This document shows, one piece after another, positions 50,086 to 59,470 of a stretch of 64,000 nucleotides of DNA (position 1 is its first letter; the number at the start of each line of letters is the position of its first letter). Where the stretch lies: contig JAIUNI010000006.1 in NCBI GenBank assembly GCA_020161935.1, positions 248,001 through 312,000 on the forward strand, given 5' to 3'. Below the pieces are notes generated by a model. It was not told where the DNA came from. It did not search any database and worked only from the letters and a program-made list of their open reading frames with translations. Source of the DNA: Chloroflexota bacterium. Lineage in GTDB: Bacteria; Chloroflexota; Anaerolineae; Aggregatilineales; Phototrophicaceae. A program made the translations under genes and the position numbers.

Positions 50086-50982
50086 ATGACTGATAAAGAG
50101 AAGAAATTACAGGGGAAAGTGGCGCTCGTCGCGGGGGCCACACGCGGCGCGGGTCGCGCGATTGCCGTGGCGCTGGGCAGCGCGGGCGCAACCGTTTACT
50201 GCACCGGACGGACGACCCGCAGCCACCAATCCGACATCGGGCGCAGCGAAACGATTGAGGAAACCGCCGAGCAGGTGACGGCTGCCGGTGGTAAGGGTAT
50301 CGCGGTACAAGTTGACCACAGCAAGGAGGCCGAGGTGAAGGCGCTGGTCGAACGGATTAACACCGAGCAGAACGGCCAGCTCGACATCCTCATCAATGAT
50401 ATTTGGGGCGGCGAGAAGTTAATCGAATGGGGCAAGTTCTGGGAACTGTCGATGGATAAGGGCTTGCTGATGCTCGAACGGGCGATTTTCACCCACATCA
50501 TCACCAGCCGCTGCGCCGTACCGTTGATGATCGCGCGGGGGAAAGGCTTGGTAATTGAGATTACCGACGGCGACAGCGATAAGTATCGCGGCAACCTGAT
50601 TTACGACCTCGCGAAAGTCTCGGTGATCCGGCTGGCGAAAAGCATGGCGATTGAACTCGAACCAACGGGTCTGACGGCTTTCGCCCTGACCCCCGGCTTC
50701 CTGCGTTCCGAGCAGATGCTGGATTATTTCGGCGTGGCGGAGGCCAACTGGCGGGACGCGATTGCTAAAGAACCGTACTTCGAGGCTTCCGAAACGCCCT
50801 ACTACATCGGGCAGGCGGTGGTGGCGCTGGCGACCGACCCCGACATCCACAAGAAGAACGGGCAAGCGCTGGCGACGTGGCATCTTTCGGTCGAATATGG
50901 TTTCAAAGATGCGGACGGCAGCCAACCGCACTGGTGGAACTTTTACACTGCGAAACAGGCCGCAGAAGGTAAGCCTATTTAG
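50086..50982 (+). CDS. Short-chain dehydrogenase/reductase
   Basis: This 298-residue SDR has a cofactor-binding GATRGAGRAI at residues 17-26 (a variant of TGxxxGxG), the NADP-favouring CTGRTTRS, LDILINDIWGGE (where NNAG is usual, so altered), and catalytic Tyr 173 and Lys 177 in YDLAK. The Ser of the triad is less clear (a Thr in EITDGDSD may replace it). The C-terminus ends in an aromatic-rich tail. Length is greater than the classical 250. The substrate is unknown. It is likely controlled by the palindrome upstream. Confidence 0.9.
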   Translation: MTDKEKKLQGKVALVAGATRGAGRAIAVALGSAGATVYCTGRTTRSHQSDIGRSETIEETAEQVTAAGGKGIAVQVDHSKEAEVKALVERINTEQNGQLDILINDIWGGEKLIEWGKFWELSMDKGLLMLERAIFTHIITSRCAVPLMIARGKGLVIEITDGDSDKYRGNLIYDLAKVSVIRLAKSMAIELEPTGLTAFALTPGFLRSEQMLDYFGVAEANWRDAIAKEPYFEASETPYYIGQAVVALATDPDIHKKNGQALATWHLSVEYGFKDADGSQPHWWNFYTAKQAAEGKPI

Positions 50983-51186
50983 GCATAGTCTAAACTGCAC
51001 ATAATTCGCAAATTCCCGCCGAATTGACTGGCGGGAGTCTCCCTCGCATCCGCTGTAGGGACATTTTGTGTCGGCGGAAGTGAGGGAGCGCGGCGCTGAA
51101 ATGACACAAAACGGCGAGAAGCTCCCGTAAATCCGCCGCTGTGCAACGCATGGCGGCAGTGAGGGAGCGATCCGCTGAACATGCAA
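50983..51186. other. Intergenic region with inverted and direct short repeats
   Basis: Between the convergent SDR and FMN-binding genes, GGCGGGAGTCTCCCTCGC is followed by TTTTGTGTC and its inverse GACACAAAA, about 40 bases apart. Two direct GTGAGGGAGCG copies lie near 51080 and 51160. It could fold as a terminator for either side. No gene is seen. Confidence 0.4.
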
Positions 51187-51807
51187 TTAATACAACCCTT
51201 TTTCCTCATCTTCCGCCGTGTATGCATCGGCTTCGGCAACCGTCATCTCCATCTTGGCGTGGTGGATAATGGCTTCCCCCAGCGAGACGAGCTTGTCGTG
51301 GGAATGGTCGGCTGACCACAGCTTCGACCGGACGACACATTTGGTGCAGTGGAAAAAGGCTTCTTTGACGGTCACGGCAATCACGAAAATCGGTGCTTTG
51401 CCCTGCATAATGAACCGTTCGCGGATCGCTTCATCGCGCACGATTTGAGCTGTGCCGTTGACGCGCAGGGTTTCGCTGCGGCCGGGGACGAGGAACAGCA
51501 GCCCGATAATCGGGTTTTGGATGATGTTCGACAGGGTATCGCCGCGCCGGTTGCCGGGACGGTCGGGGATGAGCAGTGTGTTGCTATCCATCACCTGCAC
51601 AAATCCGGCGGGGTCGCCCTTCGGTGAGACATCCATGTTGCCCTTGCCATCGGTTGAGCCGAGCAGCAGGAAAGGCGATTTCTCGATGAAGTTACGGCAA
51701 ATATCATCAATCTCGGGCAGGACTTTATCAACAGCCGCGCCGCTGGCATAGCCGAGGACTTCGCGGAGTTGGGCTTCGTTCTGAATGACTTGCTTAAAGG
51801 CGCTCAT
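51187..51807 (-). CDS. Pyridoxamine 5'-phosphate oxidase-like FMN-binding protein
   Basis: This 206-residue split-barrel protein of the MSMEG_1061-like group has an N-terminal helix region (LREVLGYASGAAVDKVLPEID), strand SPFLLLGSTDGKGNMDVSPKGDP (about 43-66), a flavin-contact segment LLIPDRPGNRRGDTL, then IGLLFLVPGRSETLRVNGTAQIV. A conserved C-terminal AFFHCTKCVVRSKLW region follows, with a CxxC-like pair. These proteins bind FMN or F420 and reduce unknown substrates. ATG 51807 is the first in-frame start. Confidence 0.88.
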   Translation of the reverse strand: MSAFKQVIQNEAQLREVLGYASGAAVDKVLPEIDDICRNFIEKSPFLLLGSTDGKGNMDVSPKGDPAGFVQVMDSNTLLIPDRPGNRRGDTLSNIIQNPIIGLLFLVPGRSETLRVNGTAQIVRDEAIRERFIMQGKAPIFVIAVTVKEAFFHCTKCVVRSKLWSADHSHDKLVSLGEAIIHHAKMEMTVAEADAYTAEDEEKGLY

Positions 51808-51927
51808 GGTTTCACTTTCGGTTACAGCTTGCTTAAATGCGGATGGTGATAGGCAGCGGCATGACTATAGCAAATGCACCGGAGTCGGCAAGTCGAAAAT
51901 CGGAGATGGTAAAAATTGGTCTATATT

Positions 51928-53019
51928 TCAACAAAAACGAGATACGACCTGAAATGTCTCCAAATCAGTCAACACATATTCTTTTTTATTACTAAGTGTC
52001 AAAAGATATTTACCGTCATGCGTTAAGTTGCTATTAAACACATGACCTGTCTCGATACTGATAGCTTTGATTAACTCGAAACTATCTATATCCCAGCTAC
52101 GTATCTTTGTTTTCGTATTAGGATCTTTAGCATATTCAATCTCTAAAATTGAATCGTTTCCTAAATGCCAATTTGACGGATAAAAATGTGTAAAAGTATG
52201 GACTATCTTTCCCGTATCGATGTCAATTAATATGTATTCTCCATATTTATATGTAGTAATAATATATTTGCTGTCTGCCGTGAAATCCCAACCTGTAAAA
52301 TTTTCGCCATCATAGGGAATAGGCTGAGTGATTTCAGGATTTTCTATAGATGTGAGGATCAGCCCACTTCGAAGATCAGAAGTGGCAACCCATTTGCCAT
52401 CGGGTGTAAAGTGTGGGGTAATAGTAACCGGAAAAGTATGTATCTTTATACCTTCCCGAATATTCCACAAATCCCAACTCATCTCATCTTGGCTTACTAG
52501 AATATATTGCTCATTCGGTGACAAATAAGCCACAGTTACGCCCGGAAAGCTGTGAATAAGTTTTTGGGATTTGATCTCCCAAAGTTGTACGCCTTCACTT
52601 GCCCCACTGACTAAAAGATACTCACTGTCCATCAAAAAATCTGCATCCGTATAGTATGCTCGCTGCAGCCGGGGAAACACACCTACTTGTTCAAAGGTAA
52701 CGCGATCCCAGACAATTGCTTTATCCGAGTTAGCCATGAGGAAGTATTTTCCATTAGGCGAAAATGCGAGCGTAGTTATGTTGGAATAAACATCCTCATT
52801 GTTCTGATAACTCCAAATCTTTTTTCCACTTTGCACATCCCACAACCACACCTCATTTAAATCGGCAGGTTCAGATAATGCCTGTTTCCCATCCGGTGAT
52901 ATGGCTAAGTGAAGTGCTAATTTGCCCGACAAACAATCTGACGTATCAGGGGTTTGGGCGGCAGCGTGGCTGAATACTAAGCTGCTGAACAGGACGACGA
53001 GCAATATGAGTCGGCGCAT
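51928..53019 (-). CDS. Secreted WD40-like beta-propeller protein
   Basis: This 363-residue protein has a signal peptide (about 1-21, ending AAA) and a seven-bladed propeller built from WD40-like repeats: LAISPDGKQALSEP...VWLWDVQSG, LAFSPNGKYFLMANSDKAIVWD and VAYLSPNEQYILVSQ...WDLWNIREG. A final blade (NLTHDGKYLLTLSNKKEY) follows. Two Cys, near the start of the mature protein and at the very end, may close the ring. No anchor is visible. It is less G+C-rich than its neighbours, like the CAPPC genes. GGGAGG precedes ATG 53019. Confidence 0.85.
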   Translation of the reverse strand: MRRLILLVVLFSSLVFSHAAAQTPDTSDCLSGKLALHLAISPDGKQALSEPADLNEVWLWDVQSGKKIWSYQNNEDVYSNITTLAFSPNGKYFLMANSDKAIVWDRVTFEQVGVFPRLQRAYYTDADFLMDSEYLLVSGASEGVQLWEIKSQKLIHSFPGVTVAYLSPNEQYILVSQDEMSWDLWNIREGIKIHTFPVTITPHFTPDGKWVATSDLRSGLILTSIENPEITQPIPYDGENFTGWDFTADSKYIITTYKYGEYILIDIDTGKIVHTFTHFYPSNWHLGNDSILEIEYAKDPNTKTKIRSWDIDSFELIKAISIETGHVFNSNLTHDGKYLLTLSNKKEYVLTDLETFQVVSRFC

Positions 53020-53042
53020 CGTAGTATCCTCCCAAATGACAG

Positions 53043-53720
53043 TTATTCCCCCTGCATCGCTGCCCGAATCATTTCTACCCGCGCGGTTAGCCCCCGCCGC
53101 TCGGAGACCGCAAGCTGCAAGTCCAGCGGTGGCACATTAATTGTATAACCTTTCCAGTGGATTGGTTCGCACCGTGCCAGCGCGGTTGGGCCGAAATCAT
53201 TTGGTCCGTCTTGTTCGGCTTGCTTGTTGACCTCCCCTACCCACTCCAAACGGGTATGCAGGAAGCCGCGCCCGAACCAATCCCAAATCCAACCCCGCGA
53301 GTCGGATACTGGCTCAACGAGGCAGTCTAATAAAAGGTCTGCCATCCGTGATGTTCCCTGCTCCTGCACCACAAGGTCGATGTCATGCGGCTGAACCGCG
53401 AACCCCCGCGCCGCCAGTGCGCCGCTGCCCACCAGATACCACACCAGCCCCTGTCCCTCGATGCGTTCCAGCAGCGCCAGCAAACAGGCTTCCCATCGCG
53501 CGGGTTGCAGCCCTGCCGCTTGCAGGATCAGGTCGGGCATATGCCGCTGGAAGTTGGCATAAATCGGGTCGAGATGCGGTGTGTTGGCGGGAAATGCCTT
53601 CGCAAATCCTTCCTCAAACGGCGCGTAATATAAGCCCTTCAGCACGTCTTCTAACATAGGGGCAAAATCACTCACCACAAAATAGACTTGATTGCCTACA
53701 ACCTGCCGCCGCGTTTGCAT
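53043..53720 (-). CDS. Nucleotidyltransferase-like protein
   Basis: This 225-residue protein starts at ATG 53720, with GGGGAC upstream. The centre carries a minimal nucleotidyltransferase motif, VGSGALAARGF then HDIDLVV (GS and D-x-D, about residues 97-118), as in AbiEii/MNT-like proteins. The N-terminal 80 residues are helical, and the C-terminus has PLDLQLAVSERRGL. It might modify a small molecule or RNA, but no toxin or antitoxin partner lies beside it. 23 bases separate it from the propeller gene on the same strand. Confidence 0.7.
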   Translation of the reverse strand: MQTRRQVVGNQVYFVVSDFAPMLEDVLKGLYYAPFEEGFAKAFPANTPHLDPIYANFQRHMPDLILQAAGLQPARWEACLLALLERIEGQGLVWYLVGSGALAARGFAVQPHDIDLVVQEQGTSRMADLLLDCLVEPVSDSRGWIWDWFGRGFLHTRLEWVGEVNKQAEQDGPNDFGPTALARCEPIHWKGYTINVPPLDLQLAVSERRGLTARVEMIRAAMQGE

Positions 53721-54044
53721 AATCGTCCCCAAGATATGAGTTGAATGAAAATTATAGCAAAATTAGAAAAAATATTCTACACTTTTCGGTTAGAATCCGG
53801 TTTCAATCGTGTTCGAGTGTTCAAACTTTTGCCTGTTGAGGGCAGCAAACCGTGTTGCCCCGCTCCCTCGGCGTACAAACCTTCCGGTTAGAATTCGGTT
53901 TGTAGAAATCGTATCGTAATAATTCGTAAGCTGTAAAGGGTTTAGAAGGGTTCAAAAACACCTCATTTTACCTGTTATCACCTGTTTAACAGGTAATCCA
54001 CGAAAGTTAGAATTGCTTTTTCGTTGTTCAGATGACACGAAAAG
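53721..54044. other. Intergenic region, short repeats and one palindrome
   Basis: This gap contains the near-identical pair CGGTTAGAATCCGGTTT (53787) and CGGTTAGAATTCGGTTT (53885), and a perfect palindrome ACCTGTTTAACAGGT at 53980-53994 next to a partial copy ACCTGTTA. The palindrome could be an operator or the stem of a terminator for the gene ending at 54045. No coding frame is supported. Confidence 0.45.
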
Positions 54045-57000
54045 CTAGCCTTTCACCTCAAACGGTACCCGATCACCCGCATAAAATGCTGCCGGAATGA
54101 CAACCGGTGCTGTTGCCCCCGGTGTATAGATGTACAGGTTCATCGACCCGCCGAAATGTGCCCTGTACTCGCCCTTCACCGTCTTGCCGTTCACTTCCAA
54201 CCGGATTAACGGTGTATCCAGCACGAACCGTTCCCTCGGCACCTGTGGTCGAATCACCAACCCCTGCCCATCGGCTGACGGTTCAATGCCGCACACCCGC
54301 ACCAAGCCCAGCAAAGCCATCGCATCGGCATTCGCGTTCATGGTCGGAAAATCGGTCATCGGTGTCATCGGACTCGACCATGTGCCACCCGGTAGTGCAT
54401 CCCACGTCCCGTTGATGCCATCCGGTGCCCCCCAAATGCCGAACCAAATAGCCGGATACTGCTGGGCATGTGTCGCAAACGTATTCCGGTTTAATGACCG
54501 CCACGCCAGCCCTGCCCTACCTGCCCTCACATAACCCCACGTCAGCAGTTGGCTGATGGCAGGCCACACCATGCCGCCTTCGGATAACGCCGCCCCGATT
54601 GGTGATGGTCTGTCTAAGGTGGCTTCCACCCGTTCGACAAGGTTGGCTTCGTGGTTGGCCTTTTTCGCCGACCCGCTAATCAGCCCCCAAACCTGAGACT
54701 CCAAGGACAAGGTTTCCAGCATCACCGGTTGGTTAGAAACACCCCGCAGCACGGCACGGTTGTACCAGCCCTTCGCATTCCACTGCTTCTCAACCGCCTC
54801 TTGCATCCGTTCCAGCCGTCCATCCCGCAGCATGGCGGTAATATCCGGTGCCACGTCTTTGAGCAGACTGGCAACCAACGGCAGCACGTATAAGGCCATC
54901 TGGGTATTCGGCACCGATTCGCCGTGTGCTTTCGAATTCTGGTAAGCCACACCCAGCAAACCGTCTTTCAACGCTGTTTCCAGCACAATCGAGTCTGACC
55001 AGTCGCCGGTTCGCACCCGAATCAGACCGTTTTCGCCAAGCCCTACCCTATCAAACAGGTGCTTTAGGGCAAAGCGGATATGGTCAAGGACGGTTGTTCC
55101 GGTCGCCCTGCCCGGCTTATCCGGCGGATAAAAGGGTATCGACTCGTTCAAAAAGGCGTAGTTCCGTGTCGCACCCAAATATTCCGACATCGCCAGCAGG
55201 AAAAATAGATCAAGGTCAGACGGATTGGTGTGGATGTTCAGGCCGTTGCTGGTATAGCCATGCCCGCAGAACGAATAGGGAATTTGTCCGCTGGCTCCAT
55301 CGGTCAGCCGCATCATCAGCCGCAGCATGTCCCGTGCCAATTCGGGTCGCAGGTAGATCATCGGCAGGCTGAATAAGGCTTGGTCACGTGGCGCTCCATC
55401 TGCCCCGTGCAGGTAAAGATAAGCCGAACCCTGCGGTATCAAGTTCACGTTATGGTAGGCATTGTAAACCGATGCCGACAGCAGGTTGTAGCTGTGCCAC
55501 GCCATCTCCCGATGCAGCACCGGATCATCATCGGTTTTGAAGTAAATCAGCTGCTCTTGCCACTTTTCTAAGGTGTCTTCAAATGGGTCGTCAATCTGTG
55601 TCAGCTCGCCCAACATGGATCGACGTGCCTCTGGAAAAGCTGCGCCGTATGCATAACGCAGCATCTTGGCTTCCCCCGGCTGCAAGGTTATATCCCGCCG
55701 CAGCACCATGCAGTATGGCATCGGCTCATAAATCGAACCGGCCTGCAACGCCCCATCTTCCTGCCGCAGCCGTACCACGTCCGGCTGCAACGCCCCCCCT
55801 GCCCCGAAGAAGCTGGCCTTGTTGATGTAATGCCCCTGCGTCTCGCCATCCAAGTCAGTTAAGAAGATTGGTGCCGGGTACCAGTCGATTGGTGATGGTT
55901 GGTCGGCTGGTGGTGCATCTGGTGGTGGATCTTGCCGGAATTCCAGTGTTGCTTCGTCAGCACGATAGTTAATGCTGTTCTGGAACTGCTTGCCGATGGC
56001 TCGCCGGTCCATATCGTTCGCTGCCCCGAATGGTGAACCGCGCAGCCATTCCAACCGCAATTGCTGTACGTTCACATCCCAATACTCGTAGTGTTTTAGT
56101 GTTACCGGTTTGCTGCCGGTATTTTCCAGCGTCACATCGGCTAGCAGGAATGGATAGTCGCCCTGCGGTGCATACACCCGCCGCTTGGCTTTGATGCCCC
56201 GATGGGTTAGTTCGGTTTCCATATAGCCCATGCCAAAGCGCCGTTTAGCTTCCGCCCCGCTGGGACGATACCGGAAAGCCGTTGCCCACACCTGCTCCCC
56301 ATCGTCGATGTAGCCGAAGCCGCCAGAAAAGGCATAGGCGGTTACATGGTGATCCCGCCCAGCCGGTTTGGTTGGTGCTGACGCGGCTTTGACGACGGGT
56401 TCATCCTGACCGGAAAGCAGATTGTAAGACTTGAGCAGCGGATCGTTCACGTCCTCTTGGAGTTCTTGCAGCCGTTGTATCGGCAGTGTATTACGTGGAT
56501 TTTCGGTTGCTTTGGGCTGAATACTTTGTACGGCGGCACTTTGCGCCGCAAAAGGTTGGGCTGTTTCGGTCGATTTTTTACTGGCGAACCGTGCTACTAG
56601 CTGGATGATGACCATCACCACACGGATGATGCCCGACAGCAGCACACTCAATACGCCGACGTTGCGCTCCGACTGCCACGCTTCAAATTTGTTCAGGAAT
56701 ACGCCGCCACGATCCCCCAGATACACCTGAACCGTGCCATCATTCGACCCCAACGCTGTCACCCGCTGGTTGCCGATCTGATGCCAGTGGTCACGGCGGT
56801 CAAGTTTTTCGCTGTTGGGGAATAAAGCTCGTGGATCACGATATTGGTCGAAGGTATAGTTATAGGCTGGCAGCCCTATCTCGTCCACTGTCCACTCGCC
56901 GAAGATACCGCTGCCTTCGCTGGTTGGCTCGAACTTTTTTGCCGGATCAGCAAATACACTGGCCGCTGTGAAAATGGCATCCGGGTCATTGGCTGCTGGT

Positions 57001-57122
57001 TGGCTGGTTGATGGCTGACGTTGACGAAATTGCAAGCGCATGAACTGCTGCCGCCGTGATAGGTGGTGTAGTTCAGCCGACTTCATAAAGGTGCTTCGGC
57101 TGCGGCGATTTGGGGAACTCAT
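54045..57122 (-). CDS. GH94/GH36-like glycoside phosphorylase or hydrolase
   Basis: This 1025-residue protein starts at ATG 57122 with GAGGAG 8 bases upstream. An N-terminal beta-sandwich (FGEWTVDEIGLPAYNYTFDQ near 74-93) is interrupted at about 154-180 by a hydrophobic helix (VGVLSVLLSGIIRVVMVIIQ) and a disordered stretch to about 230. The sandwich then resumes, and the (alpha/alpha)6 barrel follows with PRDQALFSLPMIYLRPE (578-595) and GDWSD (706-710), whose Asp matches the catalytic Asp of GH94 phosphorylases. It acts on beta-glucans or a related disaccharide by inference; the hydrophobic insert is unusual. No signal peptide. Confidence 0.78.
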   Translation of the reverse strand: MSSPNRRSRSTFMKSAELHHLSRRQQFMRLQFRQRQPSTSQPAANDPDAIFTAASVFADPAKKFEPTSEGSGIFGEWTVDEIGLPAYNYTFDQYRDPRALFPNSEKLDRRDHWHQIGNQRVTALGSNDGTVQVYLGDRGGVFLNKFEAWQSERNVGVLSVLLSGIIRVVMVIIQLVARFASKKSTETAQPFAAQSAAVQSIQPKATENPRNTLPIQRLQELQEDVNDPLLKSYNLLSGQDEPVVKAASAPTKPAGRDHHVTAYAFSGGFGYIDDGEQVWATAFRYRPSGAEAKRRFGMGYMETELTHRGIKAKRRVYAPQGDYPFLLADVTLENTGSKPVTLKHYEYWDVNVQQLRLEWLRGSPFGAANDMDRRAIGKQFQNSINYRADEATLEFRQDPPPDAPPADQPSPIDWYPAPIFLTDLDGETQGHYINKASFFGAGGALQPDVVRLRQEDGALQAGSIYEPMPYCMVLRRDITLQPGEAKMLRYAYGAAFPEARRSMLGELTQIDDPFEDTLEKWQEQLIYFKTDDDPVLHREMAWHSYNLLSASVYNAYHNVNLIPQGSAYLYLHGADGAPRDQALFSLPMIYLRPELARDMLRLMMRLTDGASGQIPYSFCGHGYTSNGLNIHTNPSDLDLFFLLAMSEYLGATRNYAFLNESIPFYPPDKPGRATGTTVLDHIRFALKHLFDRVGLGENGLIRVRTGDWSDSIVLETALKDGLLGVAYQNSKAHGESVPNTQMALYVLPLVASLLKDVAPDITAMLRDGRLERMQEAVEKQWNAKGWYNRAVLRGVSNQPVMLETLSLESQVWGLISGSAKKANHEANLVERVEATLDRPSPIGAALSEGGMVWPAISQLLTWGYVRAGRAGLAWRSLNRNTFATHAQQYPAIWFGIWGAPDGINGTWDALPGGTWSSPMTPMTDFPTMNANADAMALLGLVRVCGIEPSADGQGLVIRPQVPRERFVLDTPLIRLEVNGKTVKGEYRAHFGGSMNLYIYTPGATAPVVIPAAFYAGDRVPFEVKG

Positions 57123-57281
57123 GATGGCTGCTCCTCAGGTGATGGCATCGTAGAGGTAATTATGGAGTATTTGTGGTGGATGCGCTAAGTCATTTCGAGT
57201 ATAGCGGTTAGTGAGAATTCTCTTCGCGAACGGATGACTGTGCTAAAATATGTGTATCGTATACCATCATCCAACTGAACC

Positions 57282-57932
57282 ATGTACGATTTACCGATAT
57301 TCACCCTTAATACGGTTCTCTTCCCCGGAATGCCGCTTAAACTGCATATTTTTGAAGAACGCTATAAGCTGATGATCGGCCGGTGTTATGAAGACGGTAC
57401 GCCGTTCGGTGTCGCGCTGATTAAACACGGGCAAGAAGTTGGTGGTCGTGCCGAGCCATTTCTCGTTGGCTGCACGGCTGTGATTAGCGAAATGGAACCC
57501 CTGCCCGGTGGCCGGATGAATATTGTAGCTGTGGGTCGTGACCGGTTTGTCGCCCACGGTTTTAAGTACGATAAGCCGTATCTCGTCGCACAAGCTGAAA
57601 CGCTGCCGCTGGTGAATGCGGATGATGCCCACCTCAACATGACTGGTCGTTCGCTCCGACCGTGGGTCGAACGGTATTTGCAGACCCTCGCGGATGCCAG
57701 CGAAACCAAATTTGATATTCAACAACTTCCACCTGATCCGCTGCAACTGGCTTACCTCGCCTCATTCTTGTTGAACGTGCCGATTGATCAGAAACAAAAC
57801 CTGCTGAACCTCGACAGTGCTGCTGAGTTGATGACCAATCTGCGGACGATCTACCGCCGAGAAGTCACCCTTCTGGACGCGATGCTGAAACCCGAAGCCA
57901 GCGACGATACGGGCGTTTTCTCAGCAAACTAA
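57282..57932 (+). CDS. LON substrate-binding (LON_substr_bdg) domain protein
   Basis: This 216-residue protein corresponds to the N-terminal domain of Lon protease without ATPase or protease parts. It begins LPIFTLNTVLFPGMPLKLHIFEERYKLMI (PLFPL-type start, in blocks), then GVALIKHGQEVGG, GCTAVISEMEPLPGGRMNIVAVGRDRF and a helical C-terminus QLAYLASFLLNVPIDQKQNLLNL. Free-standing members occur in many bacteria and may bind unfolded or damaged proteins; the role is unproven. It stands alone before the RNA methyltransferase gene. Confidence 0.9.
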   Translation: MYDLPIFTLNTVLFPGMPLKLHIFEERYKLMIGRCYEDGTPFGVALIKHGQEVGGRAEPFLVGCTAVISEMEPLPGGRMNIVAVGRDRFVAHGFKYDKPYLVAQAETLPLVNADDAHLNMTGRSLRPWVERYLQTLADASETKFDIQQLPPDPLQLAYLASFLLNVPIDQKQNLLNLDSAAELMTNLRTIYRREVTLLDAMLKPEASDDTGVFSAN

Positions 57933-57998
57933 TACCCCCTCGTGCGGAAATTCTCGGACGGCTGAAAAAATCGGCTTGTTTTTGTTATCCTTAATGAT

Positions 57999-58024
57999 AG
58001 GTGCTTACATATATGCAAGCACCT
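57999..58024 (+). terminator. Stem-loop after LON-domain gene
   Basis: AGGTGCTT pairs with AAGCACCT around ACATATATGC. A U-run is missing, so it may be a weak terminator or a processing site. Confidence 0.5.
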
Positions 58025-58164
58025 ATTCAGTTTATCACTCTGTTTGGTGTGACATTTCCCTGCCCTGCCCAAAACTCGCAGCAGGGGGTTAGCTCTGGTA
58101 TATCTCATGCAGTAGCGTTACCCTACGCTAACTTTCAAATCATTTTTAGCGAATTGAACTCACT

Positions 58165-59415
58165 ATGATCGACGACATCATTACACTTGAATTGGTAGGC
58201 ATTGCACATGGCGGCAGTGCTGTAGGGCGGCATGAGGGGAAAGCAATTTTTGTGCCGTATGGTATTCCCGGTGAGCGAGTTGAGGTGCGGATTGTGCAGG
58301 ATAAGGAACGGTTTGCGACGGCGGAAATTGTTGAAGTGCTAGAGCCTTCGGTTTATCGTGTTCATGCGCCATGTGTGTATTTTGGTCGCTGCGGAGGGTG
58401 CCAATTTCAGGAGATTGACTACACGAAACAAATAGAACTCAAAGCGCAAATTGTGCGCGAGCAGTTGGCCCGTTTGGGGGGATTGCCGGATGTGGTCGTC
58501 CACCCAACGCTGCCCAGCCCCATACCGTATCACTACCGTTCACATGCGACGTTCCATGTGACCTATAATGGCAAGTTAGGCTTCGTCAGCACGAATCACC
58601 GCAGCATCATACCGATTGACGAGTGCCTGCTGCTAGCTCCCGCGCTGCAACCAAAGTTTGAAGCGGCTAAAGACGAAAGTTTTATCCCCGGCACGCGCGT
58701 CCGCTTTCAAGCCGGTACGGATGCAGAGGCGATCTACTTTGAGATGGGCGGGGTTACGGATGATGTTGCCGAACCCCTGCCGGAAAAGCCCAGCCGCAAT
58801 AACCCGCGCCAAAATAAACAACGCCCTGCCCCACCGGTTGAAATTGAGATGCCGGAAGATCAAGGATCGGTCGAATACCGGCTGCTCGACCGGACTTTCC
58901 GGTGTTCATCTGGCAGCTTTTTTCAGGTGAATTTGCCACAAGCCGCAAAATTGGTGGAGCTGGTTTTGGAGCGGCTCAATTTGCAGGGGAATGAGCATGT
59001 TCTTGATCTGTATTCGGGTGTCGGGTTGTTCACGGCGTTTATCGCGGCAGGTGCTGCCCATGTCAGCGCGGTTGAACTTTATGCCCCAGCGGTAGATGAT
59101 GCCGTACACAACCTCAATGACTACACGAATATCGACCTCTATGTCGACAAGATTGAAGCGGCGCTGCCCGAAATCCAGCGGGCTGTGAATGCGGCTGTGG
59201 TTGATCCACCTCGCGCTGGAATGGACACGGCGGCGTTGGATGCACTCATCGCGACCCAATCGCACCAAATCGTGTATGTGTCTTGCGATCCGGCGACACT
59301 GGCGCGGGATGCCAAACGGTTGGTGGCGGCGGGATACAAGCTGCGAGACGTGCAGCCTGTCGATATGTTCCCACAGACGTATCATATCGAAGCGGTGGCG
59401 CACTTTACGCGGTAA
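58165..59415 (+). CDS. TrmA/RlmD-type RNA (uracil-5-)-methyltransferase
   Basis: This 416-residue SAM-dependent enzyme has an N-terminal TRAM domain (about 1-60, LVGIAHGGSAVGRHEGKAIFVPYGIPGE in blocks), Fe-S Cys in CVYFGRCGGC (about 69-78), a variable middle, the SAM-binding VLDLYSGVGLFTAFIA (about 279-294), VVDPPRAGMD, and the catalytic Cys in YVSCDPATLARD (about 373). The family methylates U in rRNA or tRNA using a covalent Cys intermediate; the exact target (for example U1939-like or U54) cannot be told. A charged, Pro-rich insertion occurs near 205-235. Confidence 0.92.
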   Translation: MIDDIITLELVGIAHGGSAVGRHEGKAIFVPYGIPGERVEVRIVQDKERFATAEIVEVLEPSVYRVHAPCVYFGRCGGCQFQEIDYTKQIELKAQIVREQLARLGGLPDVVVHPTLPSPIPYHYRSHATFHVTYNGKLGFVSTNHRSIIPIDECLLLAPALQPKFEAAKDESFIPGTRVRFQAGTDAEAIYFEMGGVTDDVAEPLPEKPSRNNPRQNKQRPAPPVEIEMPEDQGSVEYRLLDRTFRCSSGSFFQVNLPQAAKLVELVLERLNLQGNEHVLDLYSGVGLFTAFIAAGAAHVSAVELYAPAVDDAVHNLNDYTNIDLYVDKIEAALPEIQRAVNAAVVDPPRAGMDTAALDALIATQSHQIVYVSCDPATLARDAKRLVAAGYKLRDVQPVDMFPQTYHIEAVAHFTR

Positions 59416-59416
59416 C

Positions 59417-59451
59417 AAAAAGCCCCTGCTCAAGCGAGTAGGGGCTTTTAA
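59417..59451. terminator. Bidirectional rho-independent terminator
   Basis: AAAAAGCCCCTGCT pairs with AGTAGGGGCTTTT around CAAGCG, with A-rich and T-rich flanks. It lies between the convergent methyltransferase and decarboxylase genes. Confidence 0.88.
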
Positions 59452-59470
59452 TTTCAGATGATCGAGCGGC

